Positions 1 to 6,040 are shown, counted from the stretch's first letter. The stretch is 8,083 bases of DNA from an uncultured Oscillospiraceae bacterium (GCA_910588415.1 CAJUPK010000115.1:1-8083), one strand, 5' to 3'. The notes: generated from the letters alone by a model not told the origin. Numbers and translations are program-made.

Positions 1-354
1 CGCTTGAAAGAGAGGGGGCTGCTTTTGGGCATTGTCAGCAATAATCATGGCGGGGTGCGGCAGGTCCTGGCGGAACAGGGCCTGGCAGTTTTTTTTGACG
101 GCATGGTGATCTCAGAGGAGGCGGGGCTGTACAAGCCGGACCCAAGGATTTTAGAGCTGGCCTGCTGGCAGCTGCAAGTCTCCTGCCAGGAGAGCGTCTA
201 TGTGGGCGACCATCCCTTTGACATTTTGTGCGCCCATTCCGCCCATATGCCGGCGGTATGGATGCCTGTAAACCGCTCTATGTCTGTGCCTGCGTTTATT
301 GGCCCGCCGGAGCATACCATCCACAGCTTGGAAGAACTACCGGGCCTTCTATAA
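1..354 (+). CDS. HAD-superfamily hydrolase (phosphatase), 3' part only
   Basis: The reading frame is open from the first base of the window, so this is the C-terminal ~117 residues of a longer gene whose start lies to the left. Three HAD signatures are visible in order. Motif II is the S in IVSNNHGG near the left edge. Motif III is the Lys in the YKPDPRIL stretch. Motif IV is the acidic GDHPFDI segment that binds Mg2+. The nucleophile motif DxD should lie upstream and cannot be checked. The architecture resembles HAD-like phosphatases of the YjjG/phosphoglycolate-phosphatase type, which hydrolyse small phosphorylated metabolites in the cytoplasm; the substrate cannot be inferred. A TTG at base 4 is an in-frame codon but would leave an incomplete enzyme, so it is not the start. 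The gene ends 3 nt before a terminator hairpin and converges with the ger operon. Confidence 0.85.
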   Translation, partial: RLKERGLLLGIVSNNHGGVRQVLAEQGLAVFFDGMVISEEAGLYKPDPRILELACWQLQVSCQESVYVGDHPFDILCAHSAHMPAVWMPVNRSMSVPAFIGPPEHTIHSLEELPGLL

Positions 355-356
355 AA

Positions 357-400
357 AATCACCCCTTTGAAGCCTTTTCAAGGGGGTGATTCTGCTTTTT
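357..400. terminator. Bidirectional intrinsic terminator between convergent genes
   Basis: A 15-bp stem (357-371 with 377-391, one G:T wobble, loop GCCTT) is followed on the + strand by CTGCTTTTT. On the minus strand it is followed by a T-run, the complement of the A-run at 353-358. It sits directly after the + strand HAD gene and 35 nt beyond the minus-strand gerAC stop, so it can serve both transcripts. Confidence 0.9.
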
Positions 401-434
401 CCATAATAAGCGCTTTGATTTCCGGGGCTTGGCT

Positions 435-1532
435 TTAGGAGATTCCCTGAAGGTCCTCCTGCTCCAGCCGCCGGACTTTTACAGCGACCTGTACCTCGTA
501 GCCGCACTGGGGCATCAGCGCGGGCCAGTTCTCCCGGTTTTGCCGCCAATAGGAGGAATACCGCCGGTAGAGCAGGCCACCCAGGCCGAATATATCGCAG
601 CTGTCCCGCTCTGCGGTTTGAAATAGGGCGGAGCGGATCTCCTGGCTGAGAAGCTGGGCGGTGGCCTCCTCCAGGGCTGGGTAAAAGGCCGCCGGGTCCT
701 GGCGGGGACCTGCGGCAGCGCTTACGTCGGCCTCTGCCTCTACGGTAAGCTGAAAGGCTGGGCGGCCGTCCAGCCGGGGCCGGATGGTCCCCTTGACCCC
801 CCGCAGGCTTAAAGTCACGGTGCCAAAGGCTTCGCCGCTGACTGTAAGCTCTCCCCGGTCCAGCCCTCCGGTGGCCGCCAGGTAGCCTCGGGTCTGCTCC
901 AGGCCCAGCAGGCCCTTGACCTGATAGCCCTGGAAATAGGCGGTGCCCGTGATCTGGGCGCCCTCTTCCGTAGGGCTGAGCACGGGCAGCACCGGTGAGC
1001 TGCCCTCGCCCTTGATCCCGTTGACAAAGGAGAGAATATCCGCGTCCACGGCCTGGCCGTTGGTCTTTCCGCTGCCGCCCAAAGCCTGCAGTTGGGACAT
1101 CTTCATCAGCTTGCCGTCCTTTTCGCTGGAGAGAACCTCCTCTGCCTGGCCCTCCGCCAAAAACAGCTTGACCGCTGGCCGGGTATTGTAGTACCGCACA
1201 AAGAAGTCCAGGCAGTCGTCCAGGCCCCGGCGGGCGCAGCCCATGCCAAAGACCACCAGGTAGTTGTGGGCATAGAAGGGCTGGCGGCCTGTGGACAGGG
1301 ACAGGGAGGACAGGGCCTCCAGCACGGTGGGGCCCTCGCAGACAAACAGCTCCTCGCCCTCGTCCTCTGGGGAGACAGAGGACCGCACTGTCACCCGGTA
1401 GCCCTCTCCGGTCCAGTCTACCCCCATGCCGTGGATGAGCACCCGCTCGTACAGTTCCGGATACCCGCACCCGGAGAGAGACAGCAGGAGAAGCCCGGCC
1501 AACGCCAGGGCCAACCGTTTTGCAGCCTTCAT
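435..1532 (-). CDS. gerAC: Ger(x)C-family spore germination lipoprotein (GerAC type)
   Basis: This is the C subunit of a nutrient germinant receptor. It is a lipoprotein anchored on the outer face of the spore inner membrane and required for receptor function. The 365-residue protein begins MKAAKR, followed by a hydrophobic stretch and the lipobox LSGC (lipidated Cys22), matching the family's type II signal. The N-terminal domain follows with a YERVLIHGMGVDW strand typical of GerAC, then the FYAHNYLVVFG segment. Near residues 310-355 is the hallmark C-terminal block CDIFGLGGLLYRRY...W followed by V-x-V-x-V-x-V strands. The length is usual for the family (350-400 aa). Its ATG overlaps the gerAB TGA (ATGA, 1529-1532), indicating translational coupling, and a GGAGG lies upstream inside gerAB. 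The product is last in an A-B-C operon. The germinant is unknown; the symbol is by family, not proven orthology. Confidence 0.93.
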   Translation of the reverse strand: MKAAKRLALALAGLLLLSLSGCGYPELYERVLIHGMGVDWTGEGYRVTVRSSVSPEDEGEELFVCEGPTVLEALSSLSLSTGRQPFYAHNYLVVFGMGCARRGLDDCLDFFVRYYNTRPAVKLFLAEGQAEEVLSSEKDGKLMKMSQLQALGGSGKTNGQAVDADILSFVNGIKGEGSSPVLPVLSPTEEGAQITGTAYFQGYQVKGLLGLEQTRGYLAATGGLDRGELTVSGEAFGTVTLSLRGVKGTIRPRLDGRPAFQLTVEAEADVSAAAGPRQDPAAFYPALEEATAQLLSQEIRSALFQTAERDSCDIFGLGGLLYRRYSSYWRQNRENWPALMPQCGYEVQVAVKVRRLEQEDLQGIS

Positions 1533-2614
1533 TTTTCCGCCTCCTTCTCTTTAGGGCTCTTTCGCGCTGCCGCCAGGACCAGCAGGGGCAGCAGCACCCC
1601 CACGGTCAGGGTACACCACAGCAGCAGGTGGGAGCTTAACAGCAGCCCCTGCAGCCAGGCGCTGCGCGCCGCGGTAACAGCCAGCAGCAGCATGGCCCCC
1701 GCGAGGATACACGCGGTCCACCGGGGCTCTTTTTTTCTGGACAGGCTGAAGAAGCACACCCGGCAGGCGTACAGGTCAAAGGCCAGCTGGATGATCAGCC
1801 CCATCATCCACACCCCGGTGAGCACCGCGTCCAGCCGCTGGAGAGAGCGCACCTCGGTGAGAGAGGCCAGCACGTAAATGGGAAAGTTCTGCGTGTAGGC
1901 ATAGCGGCCCAGGCACCCCACGGTGAGCACCAGGGTAACCCCCACAAACAGGGCGATCCCCGCCAAACAGGCGGCAAATCCGGTTTTGCGGCGGCCCCGC
2001 ACCTGGGGCAGCAGCACCGCCATGTCCGCGAACAGGGAGGCGCGGGCAAGAAACAGGAGGAAGCTCTTTCCGGTTTGGGAAAAGCCGTTGTAAAAGAGGG
2101 GCTCCAGGTGGTCTGTCCGAAAGCGTCCGGCCGCTATGGAGAACACCAGGCCGCAGCTGAGAATCAGCACCGCAAACACGCACACAGCGCTGCGGGCACA
2201 GGTCTCCAGGCCCCGCAGGGCCCCGAACAGGGCCGCGCCCACCAGGGCCGCAATGACCCACCCAGCGGAGAAGCCTGGGTTCACGGTGTCCATCAGGAAA
2301 ATCTGGAACAGGGTGAGGGAGGCGGCCCCGGTGACCACAAAGTACAGCCCATAGGCCAGGGGGACCAGCCTGCCCAGGGGGCCCATACTCCGCACAGCCA
2401 GCTCTGGCACGCTGGCCTCCGGGCTTTTGCGGGCGGCCAGCCAGATGGGCAGGGACAAAACCAGCCCGGTCGCCATGGCCAACAGGCAGGAGACCACGCT
2501 GTCCAGGAGATTTTCGCCTCCCGTGTATAGGGCGTTTAAGTGCAGGGTCACCAGCACCCGGGACACGAACATGGCTACAAAGAACTGGCCCGCGCTGATG
2601 GTTGTTTTCGGCAT
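1529..2614 (-). CDS. gerAB: GerAB-family germinant receptor permease subunit
   Basis: This is the B subunit of a nutrient germinant receptor: a polytopic spore-inner-membrane protein related to amino-acid permeases (APC fold) and, by family knowledge, the part that binds the germinant. From the ATG at 2614 it has 361 residues and about ten hydrophobic segments (for example near 11-29, 41-60, 84-107, 117-133, 143-161, 212-233, 263-283, 300-315, 322-349). The conserved NFPIYVLASLTEVRSLQRLDAV region (~243-264), followed by W and a membrane segment, is characteristic. The reading frame stays open to 2740, but the extra N-terminal residues are encoded by palindromic repeat DNA and precede the Shine-Dalgarno, so I exclude them. 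An in-frame TTG at 2620 lies closer to the AGGAGGAG and is an alternative start. It overlaps gerAC by 4 nt and is separated from gerAA by about 370 nt of repeats, unusual for this operon type. Confidence 0.92.
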   Translation of the reverse strand: MPKTTISAGQFFVAMFVSRVLVTLHLNALYTGGENLLDSVVSCLLAMATGLVLSLPIWLAARKSPEASVPELAVRSMGPLGRLVPLAYGLYFVVTGAASLTLFQIFLMDTVNPGFSAGWVIAALVGAALFGALRGLETCARSAVCVFAVLILSCGLVFSIAAGRFRTDHLEPLFYNGFSQTGKSFLLFLARASLFADMAVLLPQVRGRRKTGFAACLAGIALFVGVTLVLTVGCLGRYAYTQNFPIYVLASLTEVRSLQRLDAVLTGVWMMGLIIQLAFDLYACRVCFFSLSRKKEPRWTACILAGAMLLLAVTAARSAWLQGLLLSSHLLLWCTLTVGVLLPLLVLAAARKSPKEKEAEK

Positions 2615-2626
2615 ATGCAAATTGTG

Positions 2627-2634
2627 CTCCTCCT
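2627..2634 (-). promoter_or_regulatory. Ribosome binding site of gerAB
   Basis: The minus strand reads AGGAGGAG here. It is 12 nt from the ATG at 2614 and 6 nt from an in-frame TTG at 2620. This placement excludes the longer in-frame N-terminus and leaves two candidate starts six bases apart. Confidence 0.7.
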
Positions 2635-2640
2635 TTTGCC

Positions 2641-2720
2641 CGGCGCGGATGCGCGCCGCTGTTAAGGGCAAGGCCGTGGGACGCTGTCCCACCCCCTGCC
2701 AGGGGAACCAGTTCCCCTGG
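2641..2720. repeat. Cluster of three GC-rich palindromes (REP-like)
   Basis: Three perfect hairpins stand in a row just upstream of the gerAB ribosome binding site: 2641-2658 (7-bp stem CGGCGCG, loop GATG), 2676-2692 (7-bp stem GTGGGAC, loop GCT) and 2699-2720 (10-bp arms CCAGGGGAAC/GTTCCCCTGG around CA). None has a T-tract in either direction, so they are not canonical terminators. They look like a dispersed palindromic intergenic element. In the ger transcript they would form consecutive stem-loops before gerAB. Confidence 0.7.
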
Positions 2721-2783
2721 ACCCCTTTCTTGGCCATCACCCAGCCAACATAGAACCACCACGTGCTCCCATCTAGCTACCCC

Positions 2784-2888
2784 AGAGCCACCCAGGCAGG
2801 AGTTTCCCTCGCACTTTTGCGCAGCAAAAGCAAGCGCTTCGCGCGATGGAGGGAAATTCCGGTAATATTGCGCCCCTCAGGGCACAAT
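2784..2888. repeat. Tandem palindromic element, copy 1
   Basis: This 105-bp unit is identical to 2894-2998 except for T2857 in place of C2967; the period is 110 bp. Inside are nested inverted repeats: GGAGTTTCCCTC (2799-2810) against GAGGGAAATTCC (2849-2860, one mismatch), an inner hairpin CTTTTGC/GCAAAAG (2814-2830) and GCGC-TTC-GCGC. Its right-hand hairpin (left arm 2861-2875) has a degenerate 3' arm, so this copy is incomplete at that end. Confidence 0.9.
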
Positions 2889-2893
2889 GTCAA

Positions 2894-3004
2894 AGAGCCA
2901 CCCAGGCAGGAGTTTCCCTCGCACTTTTGCGCAGCAAAAGCAAGCGCTTCGCGCGATGGAGGGAAACTCCGGTAATATTGCGCCCCTCAGGGCACAATAT
3001 TACC
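2894..3004. repeat. Tandem palindromic element, copy 2 (complete, overlaps end of gerAA)
   Basis: This is the second copy of the 105-bp unit, extended to a complete right-hand hairpin. The outer arms GGAGTTTCCCTC (2909-2920) and GAGGGAAACTCC (2959-2970) are perfectly complementary, and the inner hairpin is at 2924-2940. A terminal hairpin pairs 2971-2985 with 2990-3004 (14 of 15 pairs, loop CTCA). The last hairpin runs into gerAA: its stop codon lies at 2987-2989 in the loop, and its final five sense codons (GNIVP) are formed by one arm. There is no T-tract, so it is not a standard terminator. It looks like a non-autonomous REP/MITE-like element. Confidence 0.9.
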
Positions 3005-4432
3005 AGGCATATCCTGAACATTGGCGCTGCCTTTGGAGAGCCTTTTCCAGTTGGCCCGCACAAACACGTCCCGGAAGGCCAGGCGGCCGCTGTAGGGGGA
3101 CACAGGGGACAGAAGGGGCACGCCGAAGCTGTCGGAGCCGCACAGGTCCATAAGCAGCAGCAGCAGGCCGATCATCACGCCCCATACACCCAGGAAGTTT
3201 CCCGCCAGGAGAAAGCCCAGCCGCAGCAGGGCCAGGGGCTCGTACAGCCGGGGCACCGCGTAACCGGCAATGGCCGTTAGGGCTACCACCAGCAGGGAGG
3301 GGGCGCTGACCAGTCCGGCGGTTACAGCGGTATCGCCAATCACCAGGCCGCCCACAATGCTGACCGTGGCCGACAGGGACCGGGGAGCACGCAGCCCGGC
3401 TTCCCGCAGCACTTCGTAGAGAAAGTAGAGGATCAGGGTTTCCGCCATAACGGGGAAGGGGGTTTGGGCCTCTGACTCCGCAATCTTCAGCAGTAGGGCT
3501 TCCGGCAGCAGTTCTGGGTGGTGGGTGGCAATGGCCACGTACAGCCCGGGCAGGAAGGCGCTTAAAAAGAAGGCGATATACTTCAGCCAGCGGATGAAAG
3601 TGCCGTAAAAGGGCCGGGTCAGGTAGTCGTCCAGGGTCTGGAAGTTTTCTACAAACAGGAAGGGCACCAGCAGGGCGCTGGGGGTCCCCTCCATCAAAAT
3701 GGCGATGCGCCCCTCCTCTATTTTGCCGCAGACCACGTCTGGCCGTTCGGTCATGCCCACACCGCTGAAAATGCCGCCCCGCTCTAAAAAGCTGACCAGA
3801 TACCCAGCCCCCAGGGCTGTGTCCAGATTAAAGGTTTTCAGGCGCTGGCGAAGCTGCCCTAAAATCTGGGGGCTTGCCACCCCTTCCAGATAGCACAGGG
3901 CCAGGGGGGTGTGGCTTTTGCCGCCCACCTCTGCTTTCTCAAATTTCAGGGCCGTAGTCTTCATGCGGCGGCGAATCATGGAGATATTATTCTGGTAGCT
4001 CTCTGTAAAGCCGTCTTTGGCGCCCCGCTGCATCACCTCGTTTTGGGGCTCGTCCGGGCCCCGGGTCTCAAAGCCCTGGACCCCGAATACCAGGGCCTCC
4101 TGGCAGCCGTCTATGCACAGCACCGCGAAGCCGCTCATCAGCAGAAGCAGCAGTTGGTCCATGCGGGCCTCCCGCTTCTGTTCCATAGAGCCCAGCACCG
4201 TTTTCTCCGCCTGCAGCAGCAGGGCGTCTCCCTGGCCGGACAGTGCCCCGTCCAGCAGGGGGTTGAGAATGCTCAGGGTGATGATCTGCTTGCTGACCAG
4301 GCCGTCCAGGCCAAAGAGAGCGGCCTCTGTGCCGTCAAGCTCCAGTTCCCGCATCATAAAGTCCATGGCGTTGGTGAATTGGCCCTGCAGATACTGTTTG
4401 TTTTCTTCCAAATGGGCGGACAGCTTTTCCAT
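2987..4432 (-). CDS. gerAA: GerA-family germinant receptor subunit (GerAA)
   Basis: This is the A subunit of a nutrient germinant receptor of the spore inner membrane. The 481-residue protein is full length. An N-terminal soluble domain (to ~245) contains DGTEAALFGLDGLVSKQII and the family's best-known block GFETRGPDEPQNEVMQRGAKDGFTESYQNNISMIRRRMKT (~120-159). The TERPDVVCGKIEEGRIAILMEGTPSALLVPFLF block (~228-260) leads into a membrane domain with segments near 283-302, 329-345, 355-395 and 400-430, then a short cytoplasmic tail ending in RDVFVRANWKR. The ATG at 4432 has a strong AAAGGAGG 7 nt upstream. The C-terminal GNIVP and stop are donated by a palindromic repeat. It is the first gene of the gerAA-gerAB-gerAC operon, preceded by a sigma-G-like promoter. 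The germinant cannot be predicted. Confidence 0.96.
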   Translation of the reverse strand: MEKLSAHLEENKQYLQGQFTNAMDFMMRELELDGTEAALFGLDGLVSKQIITLSILNPLLDGALSGQGDALLLQAEKTVLGSMEQKREARMDQLLLLLMSGFAVLCIDGCQEALVFGVQGFETRGPDEPQNEVMQRGAKDGFTESYQNNISMIRRRMKTTALKFEKAEVGGKSHTPLALCYLEGVASPQILGQLRQRLKTFNLDTALGAGYLVSFLERGGIFSGVGMTERPDVVCGKIEEGRIAILMEGTPSALLVPFLFVENFQTLDDYLTRPFYGTFIRWLKYIAFFLSAFLPGLYVAIATHHPELLPEALLLKIAESEAQTPFPVMAETLILYFLYEVLREAGLRAPRSLSATVSIVGGLVIGDTAVTAGLVSAPSLLVVALTAIAGYAVPRLYEPLALLRLGFLLAGNFLGVWGVMIGLLLLLMDLCGSDSFGVPLLSPVSPYSGRLAFRDVFVRANWKRLSKGSANVQDMPGNIVP

Positions 4433-4439
4433 CCGGCAG

Positions 4440-4447
4440 CCTCCTTT
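4440..4447 (-). promoter_or_regulatory. Ribosome binding site of gerAA
   Basis: The minus strand reads AAAGGAGG, seven bases before the ATG at 4432. This near-perfect Shine-Dalgarno site fixes the start of gerAA. Confidence 0.85.
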
Positions 4448-4481
4448 GTCAAAAGCATGGGCGAACAGGCTCTAGCAGCCC

Positions 4482-4511
4482 TAGTATGGGCCAAAGGGGC
4501 GGCCATTATGC
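4482..4511 (-). promoter_or_regulatory. Candidate forespore sigma-G promoter of the ger operon
   Basis: The minus strand has GCATA (4511-4507), an 18-nt spacer and CATACTA (4488-4482). The Bacillus sigma-G consensus is roughly GHATR, 17-18 nt, CATnHTA, so every specified position fits. The start of transcription would be near 4475, giving a leader of about 43 nt before gerAA. Germinant receptor operons are classically sigma-G dependent, which supports the match. No vegetative -35/-10 pair was seen nearby. Confidence 0.7.
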
Positions 4512-4541
4512 GGATAAACCGGAGGAAACCGCGGGATACTA
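4512..4541 (+). promoter_or_regulatory. Possible sigma-G/F-like promoter of the DUF421 gene
   Basis: The + strand has GGATA (4512-4516), an 18-nt spacer and GATACTA (4535-4541). Each box departs by one base from the sigma-G consensus (GHATR, CATnHTA). It is immediately back to back with the ger promoter and would start transcription near 4548, about 34 nt before the DUF421 ATG. The match is weak, but geometry and location support it. Confidence 0.35.
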
Positions 4542-4581
4542 CGGGATATAGGTTCTGCATTTTTGCGAAAAGAGGGATGGA

Positions 4582-5250
4582 ATGTTCACGTCTTTGATAC
4601 GTACCTTGATTATGTATGCAGCCATTTTGATCAGTGTCCGGCTGATGGGAAAGCGGCAGATCAGCCAGCTGCAGACTTCAGAGCTGGTGGTAACGCTGCT
4701 TATCTCCGAGCTGGCGGTCATGCCCATCCAGCAGCACCAGGACCCTTTGTGGAACGGGCTGGTCCCCATGGTGGTGCTGGTGGCCTGCGAAATTCTTGTG
4801 TCTTTGGGCATGTTGAAAAGCGGGCGGTTCCGGCAGGCTGTGTGCGGCAGTCCCATGGTGGTGATTGAAAACGGCCGGGTGCTGCAGGACCAGCTGCGCC
4901 GCCTGCGCATGAGTACAGAGGACCTGTTTGAAGAGCTGCGCCAGGCCGGGGCCTTTGCCCTGGAGGACGTGGCCTATGCCATTGTGGAGACCAACGGCCA
5001 CTTGAGCGTGCTGAAAAAGGCTGCCGCTGACTCTTTGACCCCCAAACAGGCAGGAGTGAAGGCCCCCCAGGAGGCGCTGGAGGTGGTGGTGGTCAGCGAC
5101 GGGCAGATCTCCCGCAAATCCCTGGCCCTGTGCGGCCACGACCCGGCCTGGCTGCGGGGCCAGCTCAGCGCTCAGGGGGCCCAGCTCTCTGACGTGTTTA
5201 TTATGACCGTGCGCACAGACGGCAAGCAGATGCTGATCCGCAAGCAGTAG
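4582..5250 (+). CDS. DUF421/YetF-family membrane protein
   Basis: The 222-residue protein has the full DUF421 layout. Three membrane segments lie near 3-20, 32-49 and 58-77, with the conserved GKRQISQLQTSELVVTLLISELAVMPI stretch across the second. Next come the cytoplasmic YetF domain (GSPMVVIENGRVL at ~89-101, then RMSTEDLFEELRQAG and EDVAYAIVETNGHLSVLKK) and a second copy-like half (VVVVSDGQISRKSL to the C-terminus, ending in RTDGKQMLIRKQ). The biochemical role of the family is not settled; some Bacillus members (YetF, 2Duf) are associated with the spore inner membrane and spore resistance or germination. Transcribed divergently from the ger operon, possibly from a similar promoter, it may be a spore membrane protein; that is inference. 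The ATG at 4582 follows a moderate GAGGG site. The gene ends 4 nt before the promoter of the next RNA. Confidence 0.92.
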   Translation: MFTSLIRTLIMYAAILISVRLMGKRQISQLQTSELVVTLLISELAVMPIQQHQDPLWNGLVPMVVLVACEILVSLGMLKSGRFRQAVCGSPMVVIENGRVLQDQLRRLRMSTEDLFEELRQAGAFALEDVAYAIVETNGHLSVLKKAAADSLTPKQAGVKAPQEALEVVVVSDGQISRKSLALCGHDPAWLRGQLSAQGAQLSDVFIMTVRTDGKQMLIRKQ

Positions 5251-5254
5251 GTTC

Positions 5255-5283
5255 TTGTCAAATTCCGGCGCTTGGTGTATAAT
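5255..5283 (+). promoter_or_regulatory. Sigma-A-type promoter of the structured RNA
   Basis: TTGTCA (5255-5260), a 17-nt spacer and a perfect TATAAT (5278-5283) form a strong vegetative promoter, with a predicted start near 5290. It lies immediately after the DUF421 stop codon and not before any start codon with a good ribosome site, which points to an RNA product. Confidence 0.85.
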
Positions 5284-5289
5284 GGCAGC

Positions 5290-5446
5290 AGAAGGGGCCT
5301 GCAAGCACGGTTAGGGATGGTTTGAATCATGGAAAACTCTGAACTGCGGAGACCAGTAACGCTGCTTCCGGGGTGAAATACCCCCGGCTTTTCTCCGGGT
5401 TCTTAAGACAAAGCGAGGCGGTCCCAAGACGGTGCCTGCGGTTTTT
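5290..5446 (+). ncRNA. Structured non-coding RNA, 6S RNA-like (ssrS candidate)
   Basis: About 157 nt run between a consensus sigma-A promoter and a T5 tract (5442-5446), with no good reading frame. The two ends pair in a long irregular closing stem: GCAC 5305-5308 with GTGC 5432-5435, GGGA 5314-5317 with TCCC 5422-5425, and outer pairs such as 5299-5304 with 5437-5441. A large two-sided bubble follows (5318-5346 and 5398-5421). Then comes a terminal stem, CGGAGA 5347-5352 with TCTCCG 5392-5397, capped by CCGGGG/CCCCGG (5368-5387). This closing-stem/central-bubble/terminal-stem plan, the size and the strong promoter match 6S RNA, which mimics an open promoter and sequesters sigma-A RNA polymerase. 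I identify it by architecture, not by aligned sequence. Alternatives are another independent sRNA or a leader of the downstream metalloprotease gene. Confidence 0.6.
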
Positions 5447-5499
5447 CAGACAAGCCCTACACATTGCCGCGGGAATTTTACCTGGAGGGGGCGCTGCCA

Positions 5500-5988
5500 G
5501 TGGACCAGATAGAGCTTGACCAACGGATGGACCAGCTGGCCTGCCAGTTACGGGAACTGGGGCTGGAGATTTCTCCCCGGCTGGACCCCCATGTGCGGAT
5601 CAACACCCGGGCAAAGCGGCGGCTGGGCTGCTGCTGGTTTTCCCTAGGCGGGTGCGTGGTAGAGGTCTCCTCCCGGGTGCTGGAGGACCCGGAGCTGCTG
5701 CGGCTCACCCTGGTCCACGAGCTGCTGCACACCTGCCCGGGCTGCCAGGACCACGGCCCCCGCTGGAAGGCCTGCGCCCAGCTGGCCAGCAGGGCCCTGG
5801 GGCTGGAGCTGCGGCGTACCGTGCAGGTGGAGAACCCGCCCGGCCCCCTGCGGCGGGAGGAAGTGAAGTATGTGCTGGAATGTGAGAGCTGCGGGGCGGT
5901 TATTCAGCGCAAGCGGCTTTCTAAGGCGGTAAAAGCGCCCTGGCGCTACCGTTGCTCCTGCGGAGGCAGGCTGAAGCGGATAAGATAG
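5500..5988 (+). CDS. SprT-like zinc metalloprotease with C-terminal zinc ribbon
   Basis: This small cytoplasmic protein (162 aa from GTG 5500) belongs to the SprT-like fold. The zincin motif HELLH, followed eight residues later by a third His in CQDHGPRWK, gives the H-E-x-x-H...HG ligand set of SprT/Spartan proteins. A C-terminal zinc ribbon follows: CESCG about 45 residues on, then CSCGG near the end (CxxC...CxC). The family is presumed proteolytic; eukaryotic Spartan cleaves DNA-protein crosslinks, but the role of small bacterial members is unproven. I chose GTG 5500 because GGAGG lies at 5484-5488 and the protein then begins near the DQRMDQLACQLRELG helix. The frame also has a TTG at 5464, which would give 174 aa but has no visible ribosome site. 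The gene lies 53 nt past the T-tract of the upstream RNA and may be read from its promoter. Confidence 0.85.
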   Translation: MDQIELDQRMDQLACQLRELGLEISPRLDPHVRINTRAKRRLGCCWFSLGGCVVEVSSRVLEDPELLRLTLVHELLHTCPGCQDHGPRWKACAQLASRALGLELRRTVQVENPPGPLRREEVKYVLECESCGAVIQRKRLSKAVKAPWRYRCSCGGRLKRIR

Positions 5989-6011
5989 GCGGAGCAGCGG
6001 CATGGTTTTCG

Positions 6012-6040
6012 TTGACTTTTCGACAAAAATCGTGTAAAAT
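6012..6040 (+). promoter_or_regulatory. Sigma-A-type promoter of the lipoprotein-cyuA operon
   Basis: TTGACT (6012-6017), a 17-nt spacer and TAAAAT (6035-6040) lie in a locally AT-rich patch. The predicted start is near 6047, about 30 nt before the lipoprotein ATG. No operator or riboswitch is visible in the short leader. Confidence 0.8.

Larger units (their letters stand above)
2615..2986. other. Repeat-filled spacer splitting the ger operon
   Basis: These ~370 nt between gerAA and gerAB hold no credible gene. From right to left along the transcript they contain two tandem ~105-bp elements (2784-2998), about 60 nt without visible structure (2721-2783), the three-hairpin cluster (2641-2720) and the gerAB ribosome binding site. 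No promoter-like pair or terminator T-tract was seen, so gerAB and gerAC probably depend on read-through from the gerAA promoter. Confidence 0.75.

Noticed and set aside
349..1470. 373-codon minus-strand frame inside gerAC
   Set aside because: It is a shifted frame of gerAC, rich in Gly/Pro/Arg, without motifs, and would end within the HAD gene and terminator.
2615..2740. Longer N-terminus for gerAB starting at 2740
   Set aside because: The extension is read through three palindromes, precedes the Shine-Dalgarno and resembles no GerAB N-terminus.
1776..2762. 328-codon minus-strand frame over gerAB
   Set aside because: It is out of frame with gerAB, with Pro/Gly/Arg-rich translation and no membrane pattern; the gerAB frame carries the family motifs.
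2784..2998. CRISPR or satellite array
   Set aside because: There are only two copies, each ~105 bp and internally palindromic, with a 5-nt gap between them and no spacers or cas genes.
2763..3280. Several overlapping + strand frames across the tandem repeats
   Set aside because: They encode the same duplicated peptide because they cross the 105-bp repeats, then run antisense to gerAA. They lack ribosome sites and are by-products of repeat DNA.
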